Part shown: positions 25,698-33,793 of the stretch, one piece after another
Numbering within the stretch: position 1 is the stretch's first letter
Layout of the letters: every line of letters begins with the position of its first letter
Assembly (NCBI GenBank): GCA_009917455.1
Contig: QZDS01000006.1
Coordinates: forward strand, 159,598 to 223,597
Source of the DNA: a bacterium 1xD8-48
GTDB lineage: Bacteria; Bacillota; Clostridia; Lachnospirales; Lachnospiraceae
Length of the DNA: 64,000 bases
Direction: 5' to 3'
Program-made: the position numbers and the translations under genes
The notes under the pieces: model-generated
Databases searched by the model: none
What the model saw: only the letters and a program-made list of their open reading frames with translations
Told to the model about the DNA's origin: nothing

Positions 25698-26763
25698 AAT
25701 GAACGCCTCCTGTAATTTTGGCCACAGCGTCCAAAATTCTGGTAAAGAACTCTTGTTTTCCCTCCGGGCCACGCTCCAGTGTAGCCTTAAATTCACCATC
25801 CTGCATAAACAGAATTTTATCGCAATAGCTGGCAGACAAGGCGTCATGCGTAACCATTAAAATAGTAGCGGCATACTTTTGCGAGAGCATAACAAAGTTT
25901 TCTAATAGCTGTTTTGCGGAGTAACTGTCTAAAGCGCCTGTTGGCTCATCCGCAAGGATAAGGCTGGGATGTGTAATGATTGCTCTTACACAGGCGCATC
26001 TTTGTCGTTGACCGCCTGAAATTTCATAGGGGAACTTGTCCAGGATTTCAGATATATCCAATTTTCTGGCCCAATCAATAATTGTCTGCCTTACATTCTC
26101 TTTTGCAATCTGCTTAATTGTCAATGCCAACGCTATGTTTTCATAAACAGTGAGAGTATCTAATAAATTGTACTCCTGAAAAACAAAACCTAAATGCTCC
26201 CGGCGAAAAGATGCTAAATCATTTTCAGATAGCCCGGAGATACTTTGCCCGTCAATTTCTATCTGGCCACTGGTGGCTTTGTCGATGGTTGCAATCATAT
26301 TGAGCAAAGTGGTTTTTCCTGATCCGGATGCGCCCATGATGCCAACAAAACTTCCTTTGGTAATTTCAAAGCTGACATCTTTAACTGCTACGGTTGTAGT
26401 GCTTTCGGTTTCGTATATCTTTCTGACCTTTTGTAACTTTAGAACAGTTGGAACCTGGGCGTCTGTTTTGCTTTCCCATTGATCCCTGCCCAGCCAGCTC
26501 GTCACTACTTCAAACAACACCTGATTGGATTTTTCTTTCAGGTTTTCATCCGATATAAATTCGCCTAAAAGTAATTCATTCAAAGTAATTTGAAGTAAAT
26601 CACATAGAGGATTGAATAGAGATAGGTCGGGCATAGATTTACCTGTTTCCCATTTTGAAACTGCTTTGTCTGTAATCCCTAATTTTTCGGCCAGTTGACT
26701 TTGCGTCAGGCCATTATCTTTTCTTCGGGCTGCAATAAAGCTGCCGATTTTCTTCTGATCCAT
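25687..26763 (-). CDS. XRE-type HTH domain fused to ABC transporter ATPase
   Basis: 358 residues. Residues about 7-60 form an XRE/Cro helix-turn-helix (LTQSQLAEKLGITDKAVSKWE). A linker follows, then from about residue 105 a MacB/BceA-type ATPase: Walker A GASGSGKT (144-151), signature SGGQRQR, Walker B LILADEPTG, and a switch His (VTHD). ATG 26763 has AAGGAGG about 11 nt upstream. The protein may sense transporter activity through its ATPase and bind DNA through its HTH; the close -10 TATAAT and a dyad at 26819-26831 suggest it controls its own promoter. Such fusions are known in Firmicutes but little studied. Confidence 0.85.
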   Translation of the reverse strand: MDQKKIGSFIAARRKDNGLTQSQLAEKLGITDKAVSKWETGKSMPDLSLFNPLCDLLQITLNELLLGEFISDENLKEKSNQVLFEVVTSWLGRDQWESKTDAQVPTVLKLQKVRKIYETESTTTVAVKDVSFEITKGSFVGIMGASGSGKTTLLNMIATIDKATSGQIEIDGQSISGLSENDLASFRREHLGFVFQEYNLLDTLTVYENIALALTIKQIAKENVRQTIIDWARKLDISEILDKFPYEISGGQRQRCACVRAIITHPSLILADEPTGALDSYSAKQLLENFVMLSQKYAATILMVTHDALSASYCDKILFMQDGEFKATLERGPEGKQEFFTRILDAVAKITGGVHYVS

Positions 26764-26818
26764 ATGTCAAAAAACCTCCTTCGCGTTTTATTATACTGAG
26801 GCCAGGGAAAATGAACAC

Positions 26819-26831
26819 CTACCAGCGGTAG
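26819..26831. promoter_or_regulatory. Dyad at the promoter of the XRE-ABC gene
   Basis: CTACC-AGC-GGTAG is a perfect 5-3-5 inverted repeat about 25 bp upstream of the minus-strand -10 box TATAAT (26789-26794), roughly at the -35 position. Candidate operator for the XRE domain; short, so chance is possible. Confidence 0.3.
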
Positions 26832-27063
26832 AGTTGCCCAAAATCCACCTGTTTTTAGCTTTACCACGGTGTTATTATAGCTCTGCTTCGCCCAAACAAC
26901 AAGGCCGGCGCCACTTTGGGACATTTTGTCTCAAAGCTGATCAACAATAGGGGAGCGCACAAACGGCCGGTTTTTTGGCAGATAAAAATCATTTTCCGGG
27001 AATTGGCATAGTGAAATTTGGTGAAAATATCAGTGGGATGTGGAATCGTAAATTCGAGTTCTG

Positions 27064-27153
27064 ATGTTTGATGATAGAATAGAAATTATTTCTCCCGGAG
27101 GTTTGCCATCCGGAATAGCTGAAGAAGAATATTTATCCGGTAAAATTTCATGA
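27064..27153 (+). pseudogene. Fragment of AlbA/Schlafen-type ATP-binding protein
   Basis: A 29-codon stretch reads MFDDRIEIISPGGLPSGIAE and continues EEYLSGKIS before a stop. This is the conserved FDDRIEIxSPGGLPxGxxxEEY segment of the C-terminal ATPase-like domain of putative transcriptional regulators with an AlbA_2/Schlafen N-terminus. Nothing else of the gene is recognisable around it, so it is a remnant. Confidence 0.55.
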
Positions 27154-27437
27154 GGAAAAGAAGCACAAAATATGATTGACTCTGAAGGTGCAGAATAGTA
27201 TTTTAAAAACATAAGACATCAGGTCTGCAAGACTATAAGAATGGCCGGTTTTTGAGCCTTTGCGCGGGTAAAAAGGCTGACAGAAAAACAGTGAAAGCCG
27301 TCTGATGCCCCGTCTATCTGCCGGGGCTGAATGTTCACACCAACTTCACATCAGCCACACACAGACTTCACCTCATTTTCCTATATTGATATCGTAAAAG
27401 AAACGAAACATGGTTTCGGGGAAAAGGAGGAATATTT

Positions 27438-27593
27438 ATGACATTTTTAAGCATGGAGTGGTATTGGTGGCTGCTGATTGCGGCGGTTCTGGTAATCTCT
27501 GTCCCTCTTAAAATCAGATTTATGAAATGGTGGAGCAGGCGGCAGCAGGAAAAGAAGGACAGCGAATGCGGGAAGTGGGGTGAGGAGGAATGA
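27438..27593 (+). CDS. Small single-pass membrane protein (51 residues) leading ABC exporter operon
   Basis: ATG 27438 with AAAAGGAGG 8 nt upstream; 51 residues. Residues 6-24 form a tryptophan-rich hydrophobic segment (MEWYWWLLIAAVLVISVPL) followed by a basic, then mixed-charge tail, so the C-terminus is probably cytoplasmic. Its stop codon overlaps the start of the ABC ATPase (ATGA at 27590-27593), so it is translationally coupled to the transporter. I do not recognise a family. A role as a small accessory subunit of the ABC-2 exporter is inferred from position only. Confidence 0.75.
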   Translation: MTFLSMEWYWWLLIAAVLVISVPLKIRFMKWWSRRQQEKKDSECGKWGEEE

Positions 27594-28438
27594 TTGAAGT
27601 CAGGAACCTGACATTTTCCTACGGAAAGGATAAGCAGGCTTTACGAGGCATAAATTTTACGGTGGGAGACGGGGAAATATTCGGATTTCTGGGGCCGAAC
27701 GGTTCGGGAAAATCAACGACGCAGAAAATCCTCACCGGGATATTGAAGGGATATGGCGGCGGCGTGTCCCTGTTTGGACAGAGTATTTCCACAGTGAATA
27801 CGCGGGAATTTTATCAAAAGATAGGAGTTTTGTTTGAATTTCCCTATCTGTATGCCAACTTAAGCGCCGTTGACAACCTGAAATATTTTGCCTCCTTTTA
27901 TCCTGAGGGGCAGCGCAGGGATATCAGGGAGGTTCTGGAAAAGCTGGAGTTTAAGAAGGATTTCCTGAAGAAGCCGGTTTCTTCCTATTCAAAGGGGATG
28001 CGGCAACGGGTGAGTATGGCAAGGGCGCTTATCAGTAATCCCCGGCTGCTGTTTCTGGACGAGCCCACCAGCGGGCTTGACCCTTCCGGCGCCGTTTTAT
28101 TCCGCAGGATTATAGAGGAAGAACGGGAAAAGGGTACAACCGTGTTTTTAACCACACATAATATGCTGGACGCCGATTTGCTTTGCGACAGGGTGGCCTT
28201 TATTACCAATGGAGAGATTACTGCGCTGGATACGCCGAAAAGCTTAAAAGAGCAGAACAGCCGCCGCCGCGTTAAAATTGATTACCTGTATCGGGGCAGG
28301 CGCGAAGAAGGTGTAACAGAGATTGCGGAATTAGAGAAGGGCATTTCTTTTCCATATGACGAAATTCTCAGTATTCATTCAGAAGAGCCGACCCTGGAGG
28401 ATATGTTTGTCCAATATACGGGAAGGGGGCTGTCCTGA
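27590..28438 (+). CDS. ABC transporter ATP-binding protein (ABC-2 exporter)
   Basis: 282 residues with Walker A GPNGSGKST (about 35-43), Q-loop, signature SYSKGMRQR, Walker B LLFLDEPTSGLDP and switch His (TTHNM). The family resembles ATPases of drug or antibiotic exporters. Starts in the stop of the 51-residue gene and its own TGA overlaps ATG 28438 of the next gene, so four genes (27438-30437) form a tight operon. Substrate unknown. Confidence 0.9.
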   Translation: MIEVRNLTFSYGKDKQALRGINFTVGDGEIFGFLGPNGSGKSTTQKILTGILKGYGGGVSLFGQSISTVNTREFYQKIGVLFEFPYLYANLSAVDNLKYFASFYPEGQRRDIREVLEKLEFKKDFLKKPVSSYSKGMRQRVSMARALISNPRLLFLDEPTSGLDPSGAVLFRRIIEEEREKGTTVFLTTHNMLDADLLCDRVAFITNGEITALDTPKSLKEQNSRRRVKIDYLYRGRREEGVTEIAELEKGISFPYDEILSIHSEEPTLEDMFVQYTGRGLS

Positions 28439-29433
28439 TGTTAAAAAATTTGTATTCTTTATTTATAAAGGACTTTCAGTTAATGGCGGCCGGAAGGTTT
28501 TTCCCTGTTGCCCTGGGCTCCCTTCTTTTTTATACGTTGTTTATCAATCTGGTCTATGTCAGATATGTGAATGACGAGCTTTACAATATATATCTGTATG
28601 ACCCGGAGGGGATACAGAAGGAAGTGTCCGGGCTGATTTTGCCGGTAGCGTCGCCGGATGAATTAGACGCGGCGCTCTTTGCCGATACAAACGGTGTGGG
28701 AATCGATGTCAGCTCGGGCAGGCCGGAGATTATTCTGTATACCGGGAGCGAAAAGGCGGATAATCACAGGGCCGACTACGCCCTGTCCCTTCTTTGTCCC
28801 GACGGCGGGTATGCTGCACGGCGCATCGGCGTCAACACGAAAGAGCAAAAACAGCGGAAGGAAATTTCCTGTGAACTGCTGTTTATTGAAATTACTGCCG
28901 TAGGTTTTCTGGGGATTGCTTCCGTGTTGTTCAAAGAAAAGCAAATGGGAGTTATCCGTATCCATGCGGTCCTTCCGCTGGAAAAAAGCCTTTTTCTTAT
29001 ATCTAAAATAATGGTTTTCCTGTTATCCGATTTGCTTTTCGCGATATTGATGCTGGCGCTGAATGTCGGAGTTCCCGATACGGTCAGCATTTTGCCTGCC
29101 GTATTGGTGCAGACCGGAATTTTATCGGTAATTATGGCGCTTACGGGATTTGGATGCGCGATGCTGTTAAGCGATTTCAGGCAGTTTTCCCTGGCTTATC
29201 TGGTAATTGCGGTTTTTGCGTTAACGCCTGTATTTTTGTCGGCGAATACCTCCGTAAAAATGGCGTGGATAAACTGGCATCCCTTTTACCGGGTTTATAT
29301 GGGGCTTAAAAACGCCTTTTTCGGGACGGCTGCCGCGGAGCCGGCTTACTATATCTGCTGTGTGTGCGGGATTGCCGCTCTGTTCCTGACTGTTCAATTT
29401 GCATTTCGTAAAGAAGCGGGAAAGGAGGGGTGA
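28438..29433 (+). CDS. ABC-2 type permease (first of pair)
   Basis: 331 residues. One hydrophobic segment lies near the N-terminus (residues about 20-38), then an extracytoplasmic domain of about 110 residues, then five hydrophobic segments from about residue 145. The segment KEKQMGVIRIHAVLPLEKSLFLISK is the cytoplasmic coupling region of ABC-2 permeases. ATG 28438 overlaps the ATPase stop by one base. The next permease starts just beyond, so the transporter is likely a heterodimer in the membrane. Confidence 0.82.
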   Translation: MLKNLYSLFIKDFQLMAAGRFFPVALGSLLFYTLFINLVYVRYVNDELYNIYLYDPEGIQKEVSGLILPVASPDELDAALFADTNGVGIDVSSGRPEIILYTGSEKADNHRADYALSLLCPDGGYAARRIGVNTKEQKQRKEISCELLFIEITAVGFLGIASVLFKEKQMGVIRIHAVLPLEKSLFLISKIMVFLLSDLLFAILMLALNVGVPDTVSILPAVLVQTGILSVIMALTGFGCAMLLSDFRQFSLAYLVIAVFALTPVFLSANTSVKMAWINWHPFYRVYMGLKNAFFGTAAAEPAYYICCVCGIAALFLTVQFAFRKEAGKEG

Positions 29434-29435
29434 CG

Positions 29436-30437
29436 ATGGGAGGACTGATTTATCAGCTTAAAAGCGTCTGGAAAGACAAATTCTGCATCATGTCTTTTTT
29501 ACTGCCGGTTATTGTTGCTTTAGCCTTGCGGCTCATAGGGGGAATAGATTTGTCTTCCGTAACGGAATTTCATTTTGGAGTATTGGAAGGGGAGCTGTCG
29601 GAGCGGACCCTTTCGTGGCTGGAAGGCTACGGTTCTGTAACTGTATATGAAACACAGGAGAAATTATCTGCCGCCGTCAACGACCCCGCTACAAATCTAA
29701 TCGGGGTGGAAGCGGGCGCTGCCGGAATCGAAACAATGGTATCCGGCGATGAGATAGACATATTCCGTCAGACGGCCGACACACTTCCCGCACTGTATGC
29801 CGGGCGGGAAAAAGCCGGGCAGGTAAGGGTTACTGTTCTGGAGCGGCCCGACGTAATGGACGACATTCAGAATATTTTTGCCGCCATGACGCTGATTATC
29901 GCCATGTTTATGGGGTGTACCTTTAATGCCATGAATATGATATCGGAAAAGGAAAACGGCGTTGACCTTGTCAATCAGATCATGCCTGTCACACAGAGCC
30001 AGTACGTGATGCAGAAGATATTTGTGGGCTTTGCAGGCGGCTGTCTGTCCGCGCTTTTTACCGCCGGAATCTGTTTCAGACTGCCGTTTAAAAGCGCGCT
30101 TTTTATGCTGGCGCTGATTATGCTTTCCGCTTTTGTGGCGGCGCTGATTGGACTGTTTATCGGTAAATTTTCCGGCGGTCTTATGGTCGGTGTGGTCTAT
30201 ATTAAAATTTTAATGATTGTATTTATGGCGTTTCCGCTATTATCCTGGCTGCTTCAGACAAAGGGGCTGATTTCGGCACTTTGCTGCCTTGTACCCTCTA
30301 ATGCCGCTTTTGAAGGGATTATGAAGCTGGCAGGCGGCGGGGAGACGGCGATTGCAGGAGAACTGCTTATTCTTATGGCGCACTGTATGGTCTGGCTTCT
30401 GCTTTATGGGGCGGTTTCGAGAGGAAGAAAAAAGTAA
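29436..30437 (+). CDS. ABC-2 type permease (second of pair)
   Basis: About 333 residues with the same layout as its neighbour: a first membrane helix, an extracytoplasmic domain of about 110 residues, and five or six helices in the second half. SEKENGVDLVNQIMPVTQSQYVMQK is the coupling segment. ATG 29436 is preferred because AAAGGAGGGG ends 6 nt upstream; GTG 29430 overlaps that site. Last gene of the operon. Confidence 0.82.
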   Translation: MGGLIYQLKSVWKDKFCIMSFLLPVIVALALRLIGGIDLSSVTEFHFGVLEGELSERTLSWLEGYGSVTVYETQEKLSAAVNDPATNLIGVEAGAAGIETMVSGDEIDIFRQTADTLPALYAGREKAGQVRVTVLERPDVMDDIQNIFAAMTLIIAMFMGCTFNAMNMISEKENGVDLVNQIMPVTQSQYVMQKIFVGFAGGCLSALFTAGICFRLPFKSALFMLALIMLSAFVAALIGLFIGKFSGGLMVGVVYIKILMIVFMAFPLLSWLLQTKGLISALCCLVPSNAAFEGIMKLAGGGETAIAGELLILMAHCMVWLLLYGAVSRGRKK

Positions 30438-30472
30438 CTTTTCCGTCGGCATGTGCAGGCGGAAAGCCATGA

Positions 30473-30526
30473 TTGACAACCGTCTGTAAAAGTTGTATCA
30501 TAGAAACATAATTAAACTGTTTAATT
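30473..30526 (+). promoter_or_regulatory. SigA promoter with palindromic operator for the dehydrogenase gene
   Basis: TTGACA (30473-30478), 17-bp spacer, TATCAT (30496-30501). Just downstream, over the expected start of transcription, lies AATTAAAC-T-GTTTAATT (30510-30526), a perfect 8-1-8 palindrome. This fits repression by a ROK- or GntR-like regulator, which is not encoded nearby. Confidence 0.7.
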
Positions 30527-30546
30527 AAGTTCGGAGGGATTACTTT

Positions 30547-31590
30547 ATGGAAGGAAAAATGAAAACAGCCGTAATGTCGGGCATCGGGAAAATGGGATTT
30601 GAGGAGCGGGATATTCCGAAAGCAAAGGATGACGAGGTGCTGGTAAAGCTGGAGTATGTGGGTATCTGCGGAAGCGACCTTCATTACTATGAGACGGGGG
30701 CGATTGGAAATTATGTGGTGGAGCCGCCCTTTGTCCTTGGCCATGAGCCCGGGGGAACCGTTGTTGAGGTGGGAAAGAACGTGAAGCACCTGAAAGTGGG
30801 AGACAGGGTGGCCTTAGAGCCGGGGAAAACCTGCGGACATTGCGAGTTCTGCAAAACAGGCCGATACAATCTCTGCCCGGATGTGGTGTTCTTTGCAACG
30901 CCGCCGGTGGACGGAGTATTTCAGGAGTATGTTGCGCATGAAGCGGATTTGTGCTTTAAGCTGCCGGACAATGTGAGCACCATGGAGGGAGCGCTGATTG
31001 AGCCTCTGGCAGTGGGCTTTCATGCGGCAATGCAGGGAGGCGCGCGGGCCGGGCAGAGTGCCGTGGTTCTAGGCAGCGGCTGCATCGGACTTGTGACCAT
31101 GATGGCGTTAAAGGCTATGGGCGTATCTAAGGTTTATGTGGTGGATATCATGGAAAAACGTCTGGAAAAGGCACTGGAGCTGGGAGCGGACGGAGTGATT
31201 AACGGAAGCAAAACGGACGCTGTGGAAGAAGTGATGCGGCTGACAGAAGGAAAGGGATGCGATTTGGCAATTGAGACGGCGGGCACGCAGATTACCACGG
31301 TTCAGGCAATCCATATGACGAAAAAAGGCAGCAACATTGTACTTGTGGGCTACAGCAGGAGCGGAGAGATGACCCTTCCAATGAGCCTTGTGCTGGACAA
31401 GGAGCTGACCTTTAAGACGGTGTTCCGCTACCGCCATATTTATCCCATGGCAATTGAAGCCGTGGCAGCCGGAAAGGTGAACCTGAAAGGAATTGTGACG
31501 GAGGTGTTTGACCTTGATGACGTTCAGAAGGCCATGGATTTGAGCGTGAACAACAAGGCGGATATTGTGAAAGCGGTTATTAAAATTTAA
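30547..31590 (+). CDS. Zinc-dependent polyol dehydrogenase (sorbitol/xylitol dehydrogenase type)
   Basis: 347 residues. Medium-chain dehydrogenase with catalytic Zn ligands in GICGSDLHYYE (Cys) and LGHEPGG (His-Glu), the structural Zn cluster CGHCEFCKTGRYNLC, and the nucleotide motif GSGCIG. The YYETGAIGNYVVEPPFVLGHE context is typical of sorbitol and xylitol dehydrogenases, which oxidise the polyol to fructose or xylulose with NAD+. ATG 30547 has CGGAGGG 8 nt upstream. Monocistronic: its own promoter in front and a terminator behind. The exact polyol cannot be told. Confidence 0.88.
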   Translation: MEGKMKTAVMSGIGKMGFEERDIPKAKDDEVLVKLEYVGICGSDLHYYETGAIGNYVVEPPFVLGHEPGGTVVEVGKNVKHLKVGDRVALEPGKTCGHCEFCKTGRYNLCPDVVFFATPPVDGVFQEYVAHEADLCFKLPDNVSTMEGALIEPLAVGFHAAMQGGARAGQSAVVLGSGCIGLVTMMALKAMGVSKVYVVDIMEKRLEKALELGADGVINGSKTDAVEEVMRLTEGKGCDLAIETAGTQITTVQAIHMTKKGSNIVLVGYSRSGEMTLPMSLVLDKELTFKTVFRYRHIYPMAIEAVAAGKVNLKGIVTEVFDLDDVQKAMDLSVNNKADIVKAVIKI

Positions 31591-31659
31591 GCGGATAGTA
31601 AATGTACGTTTAAAAAGCAGAGCGGGCAGCGCGTTTCGCAAGCCGGCTGATTGCAGTAA

Positions 31660-31715
31660 AATGCCGATGAACCTGTAAGAAGACTCATACAAGTTCATCG
31701 GCATTCTTATTTTTG
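31660..31715 (+). terminator. Rho-independent terminator after dehydrogenase gene
   Basis: AATGCCGATGAAC (31660-31672) pairs perfectly with GTTCATCGGCATT (31693-31705), 13 bp, followed by CTTATTTTTG. It separates the gene from the convergent chemoreceptor gene. Confidence 0.85.
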
Positions 31716-31725
31716 TCTTTTAATA

Positions 31726-33696
31726 TCAATTTTGGAGCGTAAAGCCTTCCACAAGCTGATTGAGAACCGCGGCCTGATTGGAAAGCTCCTCGCTGGTCGA
31801 GGCGCTTTCTTCGGCGGCAGCCGAGTTGGACTGCACAACCTCGGAAATCTGGCTGACGGCGAGATTGACCTGATTGATGGAAGTGGTCTGCCGTTCCACA
31901 GCCTCAGCCATCCTGTCCATTTGTTCCGTTACCTGTCCGGCAAGGGTGGCGACGGCGGTTACGGAAACGGTAACTTCTTTCACGGCTTCGCTGCCACTGC
32001 TCACAGCGCTGATGGAGCGCTGAATTAAATTCATGGTTGCCTTTGCGGCTTCGTCGGATTTGTGGGCAAGCTCCCGCACTTCGTTTGCCACAATGGCAAA
32101 TCCTTTTCCGGCTTCGCCGGCTCTTGCAGCCTCCACAGAGGCGTTGAGGGCCAGAATATTGGTCTGGGCGGCAATGTCGTCGATGGTATCTATAATCTTC
32201 TTGATTTCGCCAGAGGTGGAAGTAATCAGCTCCATGGCTTCATTCAGTTCGTCGATGTGCTGGCGGCTTTCCTGAAGCTGTGCTCCGGCATTATTTACTG
32301 TGGTTTTGGTTTTCTCCGACAGGAGAGCGGTTTTTTTCGCATCCTCATCCATATCCGACAGGGTGCTGGAAAGCTCTACTACGGCGCTGGCCTGCTGTAT
32401 GGAGCCCTGGGAAAGGGCCATGCCGGAGGAGGCGACCTCGGCGGAGCCCTCCGATACACGGGAGGTTGCCTGCGCAATACCGCTCATCGTCTGATTCAGC
32501 TTATCCGTGATAGTGGCAAGACTCGCCTGAAGGGCTTTGAAATCGCCGGGATAATGTTCCTTTACGCTTTCTGCGGTCAGGTTGCCGTCTGCAATACTGT
32601 TCAATATGCTGCCGATTTCATTCATCATGACCCTGAAACTTTCCACAAGATGAGCGGTGGAATCCGAAAGAATGCGGGTCTCGTCCTTCCCGCGGGCTTC
32701 CGGGACAGGGCTCTTTAAATCGCCTTCGGAAAGCGCATGAAGCCGCTTTGCGCAGCTGACAATGGGGGTTGTAATGGAGCGGCATACAAAAGCGGAAATT
32801 ACGATTACGAGAATGCACAGCAGGGCACAGATAAGGAGCTGCACGTTATTTCCCACATATGCATAATGGAGAAATTCGTCCTCGCTTAATGTCACCGCAA
32901 CGCTCCACCCATCCGTGCCGGGAATGGGAGCATATCCCTGGATATACGCCGCGTTGTCTTCAGCCGGGTAAGTATATCTTCCGATACCGCTTTCACCGGC
33001 AATCATTTTCTTTTCTATGGAGCCTAATTTCTGTATGTATTCGTCATCCGGGTTATCTGCCATCTCGCTGATGAGATTTTCCTGACTTTGAACCTCCTCG
33101 GTTTCAACGGCGGCGATAGTGGTTCCTTCTTTATCCAGAATATAGGCGTCCCCTTCCTCACCTATCTGTATTTCGGTTATGATAGACTGAAGAAGGTTGG
33201 TATCGCACTGGAAATAAACGACGCCCTGGACAGTGCCGTTTGAAATTACGGGCGCGGATACCACAAGATACATATCGTTTCCTTCGCTGTAGGGAGTGGA
33301 CATATAGCTCTTTCCCTCAAGGGCCGCCTGAAAGAACGCCTCTCCGGAGATATCCGCATTGTGAAACGAGTCAAAACCGCCAGCGTCTGCCATGCCGCCG
33401 AAGCGCATATAGTAGGCGTCTACCTTTGACTGGAGAAAAGCCTGCTTTTCGGAGAGAGAAGCTTCCGGGTCGGTGAGAACCGGGGAGGAAGCAATTTCCG
33501 AGATGGTCAGAGTATAGGTGGATATCATATTCTGTGCGGCAAGAGCTGCAAGCTCCGTTGTTTCGGTCAGGGACTGTTCGATTGCCGATACCGTGGAGTT
33601 TCGTGAAATCATCGTGCTTAAAACCACGTTGACAAAAGCAACGCCCATTGTGGCGAGAATCACCATAACCATGATTTTCGTTTGAATTTTTTTCAT
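31726..33696 (-). CDS. Methyl-accepting chemotaxis protein (dCACHE sensor)
   Basis: 656 residues: membrane helix at about 8-30, extracytoplasmic dCACHE sensor about 35-275 (with the [20 protein letters not shown] pattern), second helix about 283-305, HAMP about 305-360, and the signalling domain with the hairpin-tip motif [20 protein letters not shown] and flanking methylation helices. It detects a small molecule outside the cell and signals to CheA. No other chemotaxis gene is nearby. The only possible start is ATG 33696: an in-frame TGA lies 11 codons upstream and no GTG/TTG intervenes. Its ribosome site is separated from the ATG by a hairpin. Confidence 0.93.
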   Translation of the reverse strand: MKKIQTKIMVMVILATMGVAFVNVVLSTMISRNSTVSAIEQSLTETTELAALAAQNMISTYTLTISEIASSPVLTDPEASLSEKQAFLQSKVDAYYMRFGGMADAGGFDSFHNADISGEAFFQAALEGKSYMSTPYSEGNDMYLVVSAPVISNGTVQGVVYFQCDTNLLQSIITEIQIGEEGDAYILDKEGTTIAAVETEEVQSQENLISEMADNPDDEYIQKLGSIEKKMIAGESGIGRYTYPAEDNAAYIQGYAPIPGTDGWSVAVTLSEDEFLHYAYVGNNVQLLICALLCILVIVISAFVCRSITTPIVSCAKRLHALSEGDLKSPVPEARGKDETRILSDSTAHLVESFRVMMNEIGSILNSIADGNLTAESVKEHYPGDFKALQASLATITDKLNQTMSGIAQATSRVSEGSAEVASSGMALSQGSIQQASAVVELSSTLSDMDEDAKKTALLSEKTKTTVNNAGAQLQESRQHIDELNEAMELITSTSGEIKKIIDTIDDIAAQTNILALNASVEAARAGEAGKGFAIVANEVRELAHKSDEAAKATMNLIQRSISAVSSGSEAVKEVTVSVTAVATLAGQVTEQMDRMAEAVERQTTSINQVNLAVSQISEVVQSNSAAAEESASTSEELSNQAAVLNQLVEGFTLQN

Positions 33697-33703
33697 GTTC
33701 GCT

Positions 33704-33737
33704 GCCGCAGAAGAAAGACTGCGGCGTCACCCTCCTT
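33704..33737 (-). promoter_or_regulatory. Ribosome site separated from its start codon by a hairpin
   Basis: On the minus strand AAGGAGGG (33737-33730) is followed by 4 nt, a perfect 7-bp hairpin GCCGCAG-TCTTTCTT-CTGCGGC (33725-33704), 7 nt and then ATG 33696. The linear distance is 33 nt, too long for initiation, but folding the hairpin leaves about 11 nt. Confidence 0.6.
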
Positions 33738-33793
33738 TTATATATAATTGTTCTCCAGTGTATTTTACATGGAATCCGGGAGGATTTCAACTA

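Larger units (their letters stand above)
26764..27437. other. Intergenic region with promoter dyad and gene remnants
   Basis: Holds, from left to right, the minus-strand leader of the XRE-ABC gene (-10 TATAAT at 26789-26794), the dyad CTACC-AGC-GGTAG (26819-26831), a short coding remnant at 27064-27153, and a GC-rich stretch (27290-27340) before the ribosome site of the 51-residue protein. No full gene is visible. Confidence 0.5.

Noticed and set aside
32062..32718. 218-codon plus-strand frame opposite the chemoreceptor signalling domain
   Set aside because: Antisense shadow of a highly conserved domain; no ribosome site.
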